Source: Saccharina japonica
Taxonomy: Eukaryota > Sar > Phaeophyceae > Laminariales > Laminariaceae
Reading direction: 5' to 3'
Length of the DNA stretch: 64,000 nucleotides
Assembly: GCA_008828725.1 (NCBI GenBank)
Contig: MEHQ01003945.1
Location: 208,146 to 272,145, forward strand
Notes under the pieces: generated by a model
The model's database searches: none
Seen by the model: only the letters and a program-made list of their open reading frames with translations
What the model was told of the DNA's origin: nothing
Shown: positions 1-11,439 of the stretch, in pieces
Layout of the letters: each line of letters begins with the position of its first letter
How positions within the stretch are numbered: position 1 is the stretch's first letter
Made by a program: the position numbers and the translations under genes

Positions 1-2988
1 ATGGCTCTCGAATAATACAACTGATGTGTTTCGGGTGCCGAGCTATGAAATGATATACACACAGCACGTTACTCTGACATGTTAGCTTTGTTCCAAGCGA
101 AACTGAGGCGAACCCATATAAAGGCCAGGGGAGGTCGTGGAAATCGTCTCAGAACCGAACGGTTGTATGGAGCTTGCAGCGATATTCAGATCGCTTTGTT
201 TATTTTTATTAGATCACACAGGGGTATGGTACAACCATACTATTGAGTCACCCAGGTTGGAGCGTGAGACGCGCAAACGCTTCTGCGCGGCGTTGTGGCT
301 TGAAAATATGGATTCGATTTAGATTATTCACGAGAGTCCTACTTCGTACAAACACTGTGATCATATATGCGACATTGGTCAAGCGTGGATACACCGACCA
401 CGAGAGGTACGAGCGCAGTCATATATCAGACTGTACGAATAACGTAAAGCTGTCGCTGGGAACTCGTGCAGCAGGATGTTCCTAACTGTCGTCAACTTTG
501 ATGCAATGGGTGTTGATTAAAAACGAAAACAAAAATTAACAACAAAATGCCAAAACGTGGATGCGAAAAGCAGGATATGTAACAACTACAGTATCTTATT
601 AATAGTACTGGTACTCCGATCACACCCAGCGCCAATGGCCAGCGTCAAACTGCCCTCTACTGTGCCCGTCGGTGGGCCCTCACCCTAGCCACCTTCGCCG
701 AGCAGCTGTACTGTTCTCGGTCAGGGACACGTTCTAAAACCTCCTCCGCTGTATGAGTGCGCACAGCAGTAAAATTTCGTGAGTGCCCAACCATATGCAA
801 ATGTTGATCGGAGGTAGAGGTTGTTGTTGAAGGCGTGGCACAACGGCAAGACAATGAGAGGCCAGCCGAGCGCAGGAGGTATAGCCCATGGAGTAATTTC
901 CACCCGAGAGACTGGGTGCGCACAGACTCGGCGGCGGTTGTCTCGCCGCGTGATGAGATAGCCCAAGGGTTGTGGTCTCGGCATATGCGCAAGAGGAACA
1001 CCAGACATTCAAAATATATGATTGTGACCACAAACGAACGGTAGTTCGGGTGGGTCCCCTTGCTGTGTAGCAGCAGTGACACGCAGCAGCCGTGACGCTC
1101 ACTTGCCACAGTGACACTGCCCTGTATGCGCGAGGGTGATCCAGCGTCGGTTCTGTTACCTGTGTTGCGCTTGTTCTGCTGTCGTGATGGTCCACGGACT
1201 CTGATTCGTTTTTTTCTTGTTTTTCGTGGAGGATGCTTTGTTGCTCGGGGATCGTGAGGTTTGTCTAACTCACCCCTGCGGTCCTACGTAAATTCGGTCG
1301 CCGGCGACTTCGAAGAGAGTCTCCAAAATAAGCGCCATCGGAATTGAAACACTCGCATTCGTTTCAAGGAAGTAGAACCGGTTCGAGACACGGAGGTAGT
1401 GAATAGCCGGGGCCGGAATAAGTTTGTAATTATCTAATTTTCTAGTCGAGCCGCTTTTCTAATATAGGGGAAGTGCTAAACTAACCCCCTTCTCAGTGTT
1501 ACATCACAAATATAGCAAGCTTCGTCACAGAAATGTCGAGGAAATACGTAATCTGAGGCTGTCGCCTAACGTTTGATCGTCGCCTCTGCGGGTGTTGGCG
1601 CTTAGGTTCGAATCGGTTGTTGTATTTAATGTGCAAGGCAACTTGGGCCATCTCCTGTCGCCGAAGGAATGCAAGGGCGTTAGTATGGCAATGGGCAAAA
1701 AGAAGGATAGTCGAACCATACACGATATGTACAATAGGAATCGAAGAACGCATCGGGAGATACAACATAACAACTTTGCGATCAAGGCTTGAAACAAATA
1801 TTGTCGAGGTTAAACCTTCTCATGCGCTGTGCTGAAAACGTTTAACGGAAGAGTATAGTACATATATTGGGTTAGACCTCTCTTTGATATAACCCATTGT
1901 CTTGCTTTTCTCTATGACACACCGCTCTACCCCCCCGCGATACAGATTGTGATATTCAGCCGTATGCGGTGGCGTGCTTCTTCGATGAACGTACTGGGGC
2001 ATTCGTTCTAGCATTTCATGTTCGTTTGGGATCTGCCACATGTTGCATTGAAAGAACCAATACAACAAATGTCGCCGTGGCTCTTTTCCAACGACGCCTT
2101 GAAAAGTACACTTATCGTTCGCGTTCTCGTTTGTTCTTCTGTTTGTTGTTCCGGAGCGGTATCCTTTAAAATGTAGCCTGGGTAAGGACTCCAAATAACC
2201 ATTTACAAAAAGTAATAATACCACACACTCAGAAAACAACGCAATATAAAGGCAATTTGAAATGTACTCCCGGCCAAGGGCTGTGGGGGTACTATCATCA
2301 TGCAACTGCTGTTTAGGGTGAAATATGTTTTATTCAAGGTGGCGCTATTTATTTTGTTTCCGCTTTCAAGTTATTCCGTTACTACTCACTGCCTTCGGTA
2401 CATGTTCTATGAAGGCATCTGACTTCCACGCAATCCATTGCATGGACGCAAGATACGGAAAGAGGGAGCAGCCAACATTCTGAGCAACCCATCAACTCGT
2501 GGTTTTGATGGTTCTTGTTGCCGCGCGCGTTGCGCTGGTCATTTCTAGTTTTGACTCTATATATGGTGTAACGCTCAGCCGTTTGGTTTCCCAACTTCTC
2601 CCGTAAACCTCTGCTCGTTTATACGGGGTATTTGTCCAGCCCGCCACTGCGTTCAAGAAGCCCTGCCGATACATGCGGTTATAGCATGTATTCGACGATT
2701 GACGCCTAACTCACTATGTATGTTGATATACACGTAATACGAACCGCTACGATTATACGAGTATCTATCGTAGTGTCGATATTCGAGTGAATGCAACATG
2801 CGAATAGAATGCGAGGTTTTCTCACTCGTAGAACGATTTACTAATTGTCCAATGCGTCACCATCCATTATGATGCCGAGAACGTTGCTAAAATGATGCTA
2901 AAAATTCGCAGAGAAACCTGGAGGGAATAGCGCGGGTGACCGTAGACTACATCGTGGCGTAATATCGGCATTATGCCAATATGATCAA

Positions 2989-3537
2989 GTGATGGCCAAT
3001 GCCACTTCTTCACTCCTCACCACAATTTTGCGTCACACTTTCGTTCTCTTGGTCACACCAATCTTCTTTCCACAACGGCCACATAAAGGCGTATTTAACG
3101 TACGCTTTCTTTTCTTCATTACAACTGATCTTCACAGACAGAGCATCGGGACGCATCATTCTTTCGAAATGGTTAGTTGGGCCGGTGAGCATTCTCAAAT
3201 CAATAGTGGTGCCACGGAGATGTTAAAACGGTCTGACCCGATACAAAAATCAATTTTAATTTATCGGGAACGTACCTTGAACAACTTCGTTTTCGCTTTG
3301 GCTGCTCAAAACGTGCCTGCTTTACACAATTTCATCGCCAAATTGTCGGCACGGTTAGCCGCCAGGTCCATGGTTACAACAGATGATATGCTAGCGACCG
3401 AACCGACACGCGAGCAGCACTCTTTCAAACTGTTATATGCTGTGGTTATACAGTGCGTCTGCTCGTTTGGTCAAAAGCCATCGGCACACGCCACGACGCC
3501 GCAAGCTCATCTCTCAGTATATGCCTATATAAGATAA
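2989..3537 (+). other. Unassigned 182-codon open reading frame
   Basis: This is the longest open frame outside the retrotransposon and the membrane-protein gene. The predicted product begins with a hydrophobic stretch (about residues 8-30), followed by a mixed, weakly charged segment without cysteine or glycine motifs. I recognise no domain. A frame of this length is roughly what chance would give in a window of this size, and nothing nearby (introns, paired frames, repeats) supports translation. It could be a chance frame, a decayed gene fragment or a lineage-specific gene. Confidence 0.12.
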
Positions 3538-4439
3538 GCCATGCAAAACACATGGAAGTTCTTTGCAATGTAGGTATTTCGGCGAAGCATTCCTACATTG
3601 GCCAGCAACAGTACAAGTCACGAATGAGGTTCGTGTGCCCGGCGTTTCAAAGAAAACCTAGCGTCAACCCAGGGTTATGTATTGTTGAGAAAATTCACCA
3701 CCACAGGTTGCTAACGGCTTATATTGGTGCCCAACGAGGCCATCGCCAAATAACCGCCAATAGTCCATGCTATGGAAACGTAGAGAGGTTGTCGATAAAG
3801 AGATGGTGCCGATAATCGTTTCACATCCCGGCACTACCTTGAGACATTTTATTTTATTTTTACGGCGGCACGCACGGCTTTTGCAACGTCTTTTCACCCA
3901 TAAGACAGCCTATACGTACTGCAGTGTAATTGTTCATATATCGCGTAGAGTGGCGAAGGAGTTGGGGGCTTGCTCGAGTGAAAATTCGTCGGGTGGATGA
4001 CATACCTTTTATCAAGCGATACTCACGCTTCCATATGGTAAATAGACGTTGATGCTCTGTTGTCGTGTGACACGCTTAACGCTTGGGGCAACGCACGGCA
4101 TACACGTGCATCGGTACTCTCGTTGAACACGTTTAGGGAAGCTGGTAGGAAAATTAACGGTGTACGCAATGTGCGCATTTCTACTTCAGCATGGGGAAGG
4201 GGTTCCACGAGATCGAGTGACCGCTTCTGGCAATACAGTGGGAGAGATTTGACACATTTCAGTCACATGCGGGTACACGACTATGTATATGGTCCTGTAT
4301 TCCGCATAAGGCCACGCACGTAACTCCTTCCAATTTCCTAGTTCCCTGTTACAGAGTACTGCCACGGTCTGCCAGCTTGTCCTTGTCGCGGTCAGATATG
4401 TTCTATGGTCCATCCGGGACATTATTTCCATTCACGTTT

Positions 4440-5000
4440 TATACTATACCAAGTTAAAAAAATAAAGTTGAACATTGAAAATTGTATATTCGTGATCGCA
4501 AAGACAAGACGAATCGATGCTGAGATTTTGAACGGAAACAAATTTTCACACTGATAACAAGTAATTATGCAACACAGCATCATGAAAAAAAACACCAAGA
4601 CCGGCTAAAATTGGCCACAATCAGTCGTTTTGGGATAAATCTTCAATATCTAACGATCTTTTGCTATTCAGGAAAAACTAAAAAAAAGCCCTGCGCGTAT
4701 GGCTTGAGTTCATCGTTTGCCGCCCTCTAAAATAAAATTCCACACAAAGTTATTTAATGTAAACTTGAACAAAACGACCTCCGAAATCCGCATTTTTGCC
4801 GATATCTCCGTCAGTTTATCGATTTTTTTCAAACAAAAAAAATGCCCAGGCGCAAATATGACGAGCTAGCTAAATACGCAGTCTAAGTATTGTGTGGCAA
4901 CATTACAATCTACCTAAGCTTGGACCAGAAATTCACGTTTTTCGCAAACATCAGGCGAAATAATAATAATTGAAAAAAAATCAACGTGTTATTACCTCCG
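4440..5000. other. AT-rich block with A and T runs
   Basis: The base composition shifts to mostly A and T, with repeated runs such as AAAAAAA and TTTTTTT. In the minus direction a short frame around 4800 is open but is soon stopped. I saw no terminal inverted repeats or target-site duplication that would define an element. It could be a decayed transposable element or plain AT-rich spacer. Confidence 0.3.
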
Positions 5001-6689
5001 TCTCGAGAGGGCCGTTTTAAGGGTATCTCTGTTTTTTTGCAACAACCTTTCCATACCCGAGATACGTGTTCCTTGGTGATGGGGGAATTTCGGATATTTG
5101 GAGCCGGACGGACTATACCAGATATAAACTCCAGGAGGTTATTCCCCCCCTCCAGTCAATTTCACGTCCCTCTGCTGCCTCTGCTGCCTCTCGCGCAGAA
5201 ACCGCCTACTGCAGTACATTCATCGATGAATGCTGAACACTGTCACATTGGCGGCAAATTCATCGTATGCATTGCCAGTTTCCAAACCCGTTAACACTTT
5301 CTCGTACAGTATCAGTTTGACACGGATGGGAATGGGAGGTACACCACCAGTGCAGTCCTCACGGATGAGTTTTGATTTGAGGAACTTTCCCTGTGAGGCA
5401 CTTTTTAGTCACCATAGGTGTTCGAGGGAGATGCTTTGTACTTGAACAAACCAACACGGCAAGCCTTCAGGCTGAAACTGCCGCTTTACGCCTAATACAC
5501 CAGCCGTCTGTAATGTACCACACCATGGCACGAAGGCACCACCGGTGGCTAACACAAAGCAGAATGCAACAACCGGTTTATCCCCAGACTCACCATACTC
5601 ACCATAATATGTTGGATGCTGCCCCCTTTAACGGTGTACCTGGTATGAAATTAAAACAATTGACCGTGGACATTACGAGGTGAAAACAAAGCTACGTAAG
5701 CGTGCCGGGAGGCACCGTACACGGGTAACTACATTGAAGAGCGGCGGAGCCCTTCGAGACGGGCAGCCCATCATCGTGGACAAAACGCTTGTGCGACACA
5801 GATACTGCCCTAACACTGTGTGCAGACGCGCCTTAACCTCTTAGAGGAGCCCCGGTGGCATAATGTTTCGCGCGGTAATAAACACAATAAGTACGGGGTA
5901 TCCTCGAGTTTTCCACCAGGGGCCTTTTCATCACCGCCCATATACGGTACTCGACTTTGTGTGAGCACGCTAGAATATAAGCCCTTCAACATCGTGTGCA
6001 CGTATACATGACATGTCGTCCGTGTTGTACTCGTAGTGGTACGCATTCAATAGTGGCATTTATACCTGCAGATACATTGCGGTCAAGAGGTTTGTATCAC
6101 CAGCCCTGGTACCTTAACGGCCTGTAAACGTGTACACGTTTGTATTGTCCTAGCTTGCTGCATTGCGCTCCTCTGGTTTCTACTTTAGTACGCTAAATGT
6201 GCCAAACGCCCCCCACAACGACACACTATCCCCGATGATACATGCAAGTAGAAATAACCAAGCGCATGTCCTTCATCCCCGGGACTCGTTAGATAACACC
6301 GCATCACAGGGTAAGGTGAAAACAGCTCAACCCTACCATAAACGGTTTTCACCCGGGGCGGCTTCTTAGATTGAATACGGTAGCCACGCGCAGAGATTAA
6401 AGTGCTTTCGTTTTTAAACGGGAACCGGTCATCACGGGAATAATGCAATTATGTGGGGGGATTGGCCACCACGGTATTGACGGGAATGATGATTTTCACC
6501 ACGGGATTTCACGGGGTGTTAGACAGCGCGTGCGATATGTAATTGTTTGAGCTATCTGTGTGTCAGCTATCATAATAATCATACAGCTACCAGTAGAATC
6601 ATTGTTGCACCTTTCCATGCGTTTGCACGATACGTTTTATTGTGTCCATATTTTACTTTGTTTGCCATCATACAATAGGTAGCATGCCC

Positions 6690-8445
6690 TCCAACGCTCA
6701 TCGCTCATAAACATCATAAACATATCAATATCCCCAGAATGAAGAATATCAAAGGCACCCCAAACAACGTCACCTATGACTGTAGCTTAGTGCCAAAACG
6801 TGCTCACGTTTTGACCTCAACGTCCATCGCTCATACCCATCATGAACATATCAATATGCCCAGAATGAAGAATATCAAAGGCAGCCCAAACAACGTCTCC
6901 TATGCTTGTAGCTTAGCACCATTACGTGCCTAACTTTTGACCTCCAACGTCCATCGCATACTCATCATAAACATATCAATATCCGCAGAATGAAGAATAT
7001 CAAAGGCAGCCCAAACGACGTCTCCTATGCTTGTAGCTTAGCACCATTACGTGCCTAACTTTTGACCTCCAACGTCCATCGCATACTCATCATAAACATA
7101 TCAATATCCGCAGAATGAAGAATATCAAAGGCAGCCCAAACGACGTCACCTATGCCTGTAGCTTAGCACCATTACGTGCCTGCGTTTTGACCTCAAAATC
7201 CCTCGGTCAAAAACATCGTAAACATATCAATATCCCCAAAATTAATAATATGAAAGGCAGCCAAAACCACGTCACCTATGCCTTCAGCTTATCACTATTA
7301 GCTGCCTAGGTTTTGACCACCAACGTCCATCGCTCATAAACATCATACACATATCAATATCCCCAGGATCAAGAATATCAAAGGCAGCCCAAACGACGTC
7401 ACCTATGCCTGTAGCTTAGTGCCATTACGTGCCTACGTTTTGACCTCAAAGTCCATCGGTCATAAACATCATAAACATATCAATATGCCCAGAATGAAGA
7501 ATATCAAAGGCCGTCCAAACAACGCCACCTATGCATGTAACTTCGTGCCACTAGCTGCCTACGTTTTGACCTCCAACGTCCCTCGCTCATAAACATATCA
7601 ATATCCGCAGAATGAAGAATATCAAAGGCAGCTCAAACAACGTCATCTATGCCTGTAGCTTAGCACCATTACGTACCTACGTTTTGACATCAACGTCCAT
7701 CGCTCATAAGCATAATAAATATATCAATATCCCCAGAATGAAAATATGAAAGACAGACCAAACAACGTCACCTATGCCTGTAGTTTAGCACCATTAGCTA
7801 CCTACGTTTTGACCTCAACGTCCATCGCTCATAACCATCATAAACATATCAATATCCCCAGAATGAAAATATGAAAGACAGACCAAACAACGTCACCTAT
7901 GCCTGTAGCTTAGCACCATTAGCTGCCTACTTTTTGACCTCCAACGTCCATCGCTCATACTCATCATAAACATATCAATATCCCCAGAATGAAGAATAGC
8001 AAAGGCAGCTCAAACAACGTCACCTATGCCTGTAGCTTAGCACCAGTACGTGCCTACGTTTTGACCTCAATGTCCATCGGTCATAAACAACATAAACATA
8101 TCGATATCCCCAGAATGAAGAATATCAAAGGCCGCCCAAACAACGTCACCTATGCATGTAGCTAAGCACCATTAGCTGCCTACGCTTTGACTTCCAACGT
8201 CCCTCGCTCATAAACATCACGAACATATCGATATCCCGATAATGAAGAATAGCATAGGCAGCCCAAACAACGTCACCTATGCTTGTACCTGATCACCATT
8301 ACGCACCTACGGTTTGGCTTCCAACGTCCCTCGCTCATAAACATCATAAGAATATCAGTATCCCCAGAATGAAGAATATCAAAGGCAGCCAAAACAACGT
8401 CACCTATGTCTGGAGCTTAGCACCATTATGTGCCTACGTCTTATT
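6690..8445 (+). repeat. 126-bp tandem array, about 14 units
   Basis: A unit containing ATGAAGAATATCAAAGGC recurs with starts near 6739, 6865, 6990, 7115, 7241, 7368, 7494, 7612, 7738, 7863, 7989, 8115, 8242 and 8369. The spacings are 125-127 bp, with one unit of 118 bp. Units differ by scattered substitutions and 1-bp indels. A 126-bp unit is exactly 42 codons, and one frame of the unit is open (begins MKNIKG, then a CSLAPLRA segment and an H-rich segment). The 1-bp indels shift that frame between units, so no long protein results. It is either a satellite with fortuitous coding potential or a decayed repeat-protein gene. Confidence 0.9.
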
Positions 8446-10377
8446 CACGTCAAGGTTCTTCCAACTCAGGGCCTTTTCGACGCCCTTTGTATGCACTTCA
8501 TTGCGCGTGCTTCAACTGCACCTCCGACCACGCGTGCTACGATAAAGGTAGAGGTGCTGTACCTTTTTTTGGCTGAAACGGTTTCTGAACAAAGGGGCTC
8601 CTTAACCCAAAATCGTCGAAAATTCGTTTTTTTTCGCATTTGTTTTAACTTTATTTTATGCTCACAGTAGGCCGTAGGATCGTTCATCAGGTATGATAGC
8701 ACTTTTATTTCCCTCCAAAAACAGATTTTCGGTGAGGGTATAGAGCTCTTCAAGTGGCCTCCCTCGGAAAAGACACGATGCACCTCTACCGTAGCATGCC
8801 TCAAGCACAAGCACTCTTGAGCAAAACACATGATTTGATTCGGAGTGAGGCGTTAGCAAAAACCTAGACTACCTCGAGGGAAAGTCCGGTATACACCCCC
8901 CAACCCAAAAAATCGCCCGTTTTCCTTCTCCTGAAATCAAAGATAACGAGCTACAAGTATATACCGGGCACCTTTGCGTATGACACAATATTCAAAATCT
9001 CGTAAACGCAACGTGCAAAAAAAACTAAAAATAATTTCAAAGCTTATAGACTCCAAACGTTAAAAACAAATCCCAAATAAAGGCATACATAAATTGAAAC
9101 CTGAAAAACAAAAAACATACAAAAATACCAAAAATATAAAAACCTTTCATATTGCGTTCTGCAGGTGTACGTACAGAACCATACCCTGGGTTTTGTCCGG
9201 GATCATACCCGTACCGGAGCTTCTGTGAGTCATGTAACATATTCATAGCCGTATCCGAGCCTTCATGTATGTTCTGTATGCCTGTGCCGCAACACCCGAG
9301 TTAAGGGCATGCCCTTTGAAGATTACCCGGCTGCGGATACGGGTACGTGCACAACATTCGCATAGGTTTCCTGCCCGGAACTTCTGTGAGCTCTGTGAGC
9401 CTTGCATACCCTTACCCGGGACTTCTGTAAGGCAAGCTCGTGTTCTGCAGGGTACACACCCGGAATATCATCCGAGATACTACACAAACATACAAACATT
9501 CATAATACAAGTATGCAATCATATGGCAATACAAAACAACCAGATACCAAAACACAACCAACCATGCCAACGCTCAAAAATACAAGCATACAAACATACA
9601 AAGCCAAAGCACAAATATGCGAAAGGAATGCATAGTCTAACAATTTCATAATACCAAAACATAGACCTACCAAAATACCGAAATACCAAACAACAATCCA
9701 CCGAAGAACCGGGGTAAGTTCGACTGTTTGAAGCTACACCTCCCCAAGACGAAGAAAGGAAATGGTACATATACGTCGTACATACCCTCAGCTTGGCTAT
9801 GACATCTTCATCCTACGCTACGTGTTTGAACTGAACAAAGTCTACGTGGTGATGCCGTGCACAAGGGAAACGCGGGAGAAACACCGGTGGGTACCAGTGA
9901 GTATTGTACTTTGCGCGGTATTGTGAGAGTCGGTATTGTAGGTGCAACCTACGGAACGGGACCTTAAAACACTGGGACAATGAAGATGTCCACGTTCACC
10001 GTGTGGATGGGCATACCAAGAATGATTCCACGGGACGCGCTCGGTTTTAACGCCAGGAATAAGCTTGCACTGGAACCGGAATAGTTCCGAAACCTCGTGA
10101 CATCCTGCTCCACGGCCACCGCAATTTAACGACCAAATACTGCACCGAATAGTCCCAAGCCGTGAAGTGAAATAACAGTGCCACTCCATATTCGAGGCTC
10201 GAGGAGGCTCTCAACTCTCACAATGAAGCAACCCCCCCCCCCTCCTGCTGAAGCAATGGTGCCTTAAGTTAGTTCATTTTGCACGTTCAAGAGTTTGAAG
10301 AACATACATTCTGCAAGGCGGGGAACGCTCAAGGTTGGCTTCGATTGATTCATGTTTCGCATCCAACTCTTCAAATA
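8446..10377. other. Non-coding spacer and 3' flank of the membrane-protein gene
   Basis: No gene is supported. Between 9200 and 9440 a short motif of the form CCCGGAACTTCTGTGAG recurs three times (near 9205, 9375 and 9413). The stretches 9060-9150 and 9480-9680 are A-rich on the plus strand, with repeated ACAAACATAC and AATACCAAAA words. The last few hundred bases should contain the 3' untranslated region of the minus-strand gene that stops at 10378. I could not single out a polyadenylation site. Confidence 0.45.
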
Positions 10378-11439
10378 TCAGTATCTAGGCTCGACAACTT
10401 CACCCCCGTCTCTGCACTCTTCGCCTTCTTGTACCGGACGCAAGTCTCTCAAGGACACCGAGTGTGTACGGCGGACAGGTAGTTCAATCACCCTGACCGC
10501 ATTCTTCATCGCACGCATCTGTTTGGCCAAGAGCACCGTCTGAATCAGCACCGTGACGACCATGAATATGTTCGCGGCGATAAGAACGCCGGAAAAGGTC
10601 AAGAGGTACCCTTCGCTGACGGTATCTTGACCGACGTCAGCCCTCGTAAGGAAGGCCACGTACATGCTGGCCACAACGATGCCGTTTCCCCAGCGGTACA
10701 GGACAGTGTCTACACCCTTTTGGAAGGGAGACAAGACCTCCGACATAAACACGTACACCGTTGCAAACAAAAGAGCGATTGATATCTGTGCCGTGCTGTT
10801 GGGAATAATAAACGCCGCAATGACAGAAAACGAAATACGGCGACCGCACTCTACAACCTCGTAGTAGTATCGAGACGGCTTGTATGCGGCCCAAACACCG
10901 TTCAACGGCTTCAGGTGCAACATCGTTCCTCGTTCGGGCTTGACGAGGTCACGCCGGTGGCAGAACAACAGCCCCGCGAACGCCGCAGTTATTCCAATAG
11001 GATAGACAACCATCATGATAAACGCGTATCGCTTGTACCAGCTGTGACGAGCTGTTAGGCAGGAAATGCGGTAGTCCGCGCGAAGGTATGTCTCCTCGTC
11101 GTCTAGCTCGTCACAGCCGAATGTTTTGAATATCCTGTACGATACCGGCGAGTAGACAAAGAAGGCGATAAAAAGCACCACAGCCTGATGCTTGTGCCGC
11201 ACCTCGCGCATTGCAGACTCAGAACTGCCGTTTCGTTTCAGTCCGATGAAGTAACTCCCCGCCAGGACGACAAGCGCGAGAAGCGGCGTTATCGTGGCGA
11301 AAACCAGATGATCGTAAAAGTCATTGTTTACTAAGCAAGAGTACGAGAAGGCAAAGTCCAAGTCGAAGTTGATCGGGTTTATCTTGGCGACAAAAGCCTG
11401 GTACAGGTCCGGGTATATGTCACCTGCGATGGCGTCAAA
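10378..11439 (-). CDS. Terminal exon: multi-pass membrane domain
   Basis: This last exon encodes 353 residues and a TGA stop. The acceptor is a pyrimidine-rich tract ending TCTCCTCAG before a phase-0 TTT codon. Hydrophobic helices lie at about residues 44-66, 84-104, 137-160, 201-236 (probably two), 248-266 and 278-305. Between them sits a conserved YYYEVVECGRRIS motif (residues 191-203), which I recognise from many stramenopile multi-pass proteins that follow GCC2/GCC3 or beta-helix ectodomains. The C-terminal tail of about 45 residues is charged and probably cytosolic. The exon could be mistaken for a single-exon gene starting at 11499, but a good acceptor at 11440-11441 and the smooth fit to the exon at 12319 argue against that. 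Confidence 0.85.
   Translation of the reverse strand, partial: FDAIAGDIYPDLYQAFVAKINPINFDLDFAFSYSCLVNNDFYDHLVFATITPLLALVVLAGSYFIGLKRNGSSESAMREVRHKHQAVVLFIAFFVYSPVSYRIFKTFGCDELDDEETYLRADYRISCLTARHSWYKRYAFIMMVVYPIGITAAFAGLLFCHRRDLVKPERGTMLHLKPLNGVWAAYKPSRYYYEVVECGRRISFSVIAAFIIPNSTAQISIALLFATVYVFMSEVLSPFQKGVDTVLYRWGNGIVVASMYVAFLTRADVGQDTVSEGYLLTFSGVLIAANIFMVVTVLIQTVLLAKQMRAMKNAVRVIELPVRRTHSVSLRDLRPVQEGEECRDGGEVVEPRY

Larger units (their letters stand above)
1..6689. other. No supported gene; unique sequence with an AT-rich block
   Basis: I read both strands here and recognised no domain, no set of spliced frames and no RNA gene. Open frames exist, the longest being 182 codons at 2989-3537. None is similar to a family I know, and frames of that size are expected by chance at this base composition. 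The stretch 4440-5000 is clearly richer in A and T, with several runs of seven or eight A or T. The sequence lies downstream of the 3' end of the minus-strand gene that stops at 10378, so it may be intergenic. Confidence 0.5.

Noticed and set aside
770..850. Similarity of GTGAGTGCCCAACCATAT to 39460 (GTGAGTGCCCAGCCATAT) as a third duplication copy
   Set aside because: The match covers only a few dozen bases and I could not extend it on either side.
657..1195. Overlapping open frames of 95-153 codons on the minus strand
   Set aside because: Three frames are open at once in the same stretch, none with a motif, so this reflects few stops in the local composition, not a gene.
6690..8445. CRISPR-like array
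   Set aside because: The repeats are 126 bp, directly abutting and diverged throughout, with no distinct spacers and no cas genes.
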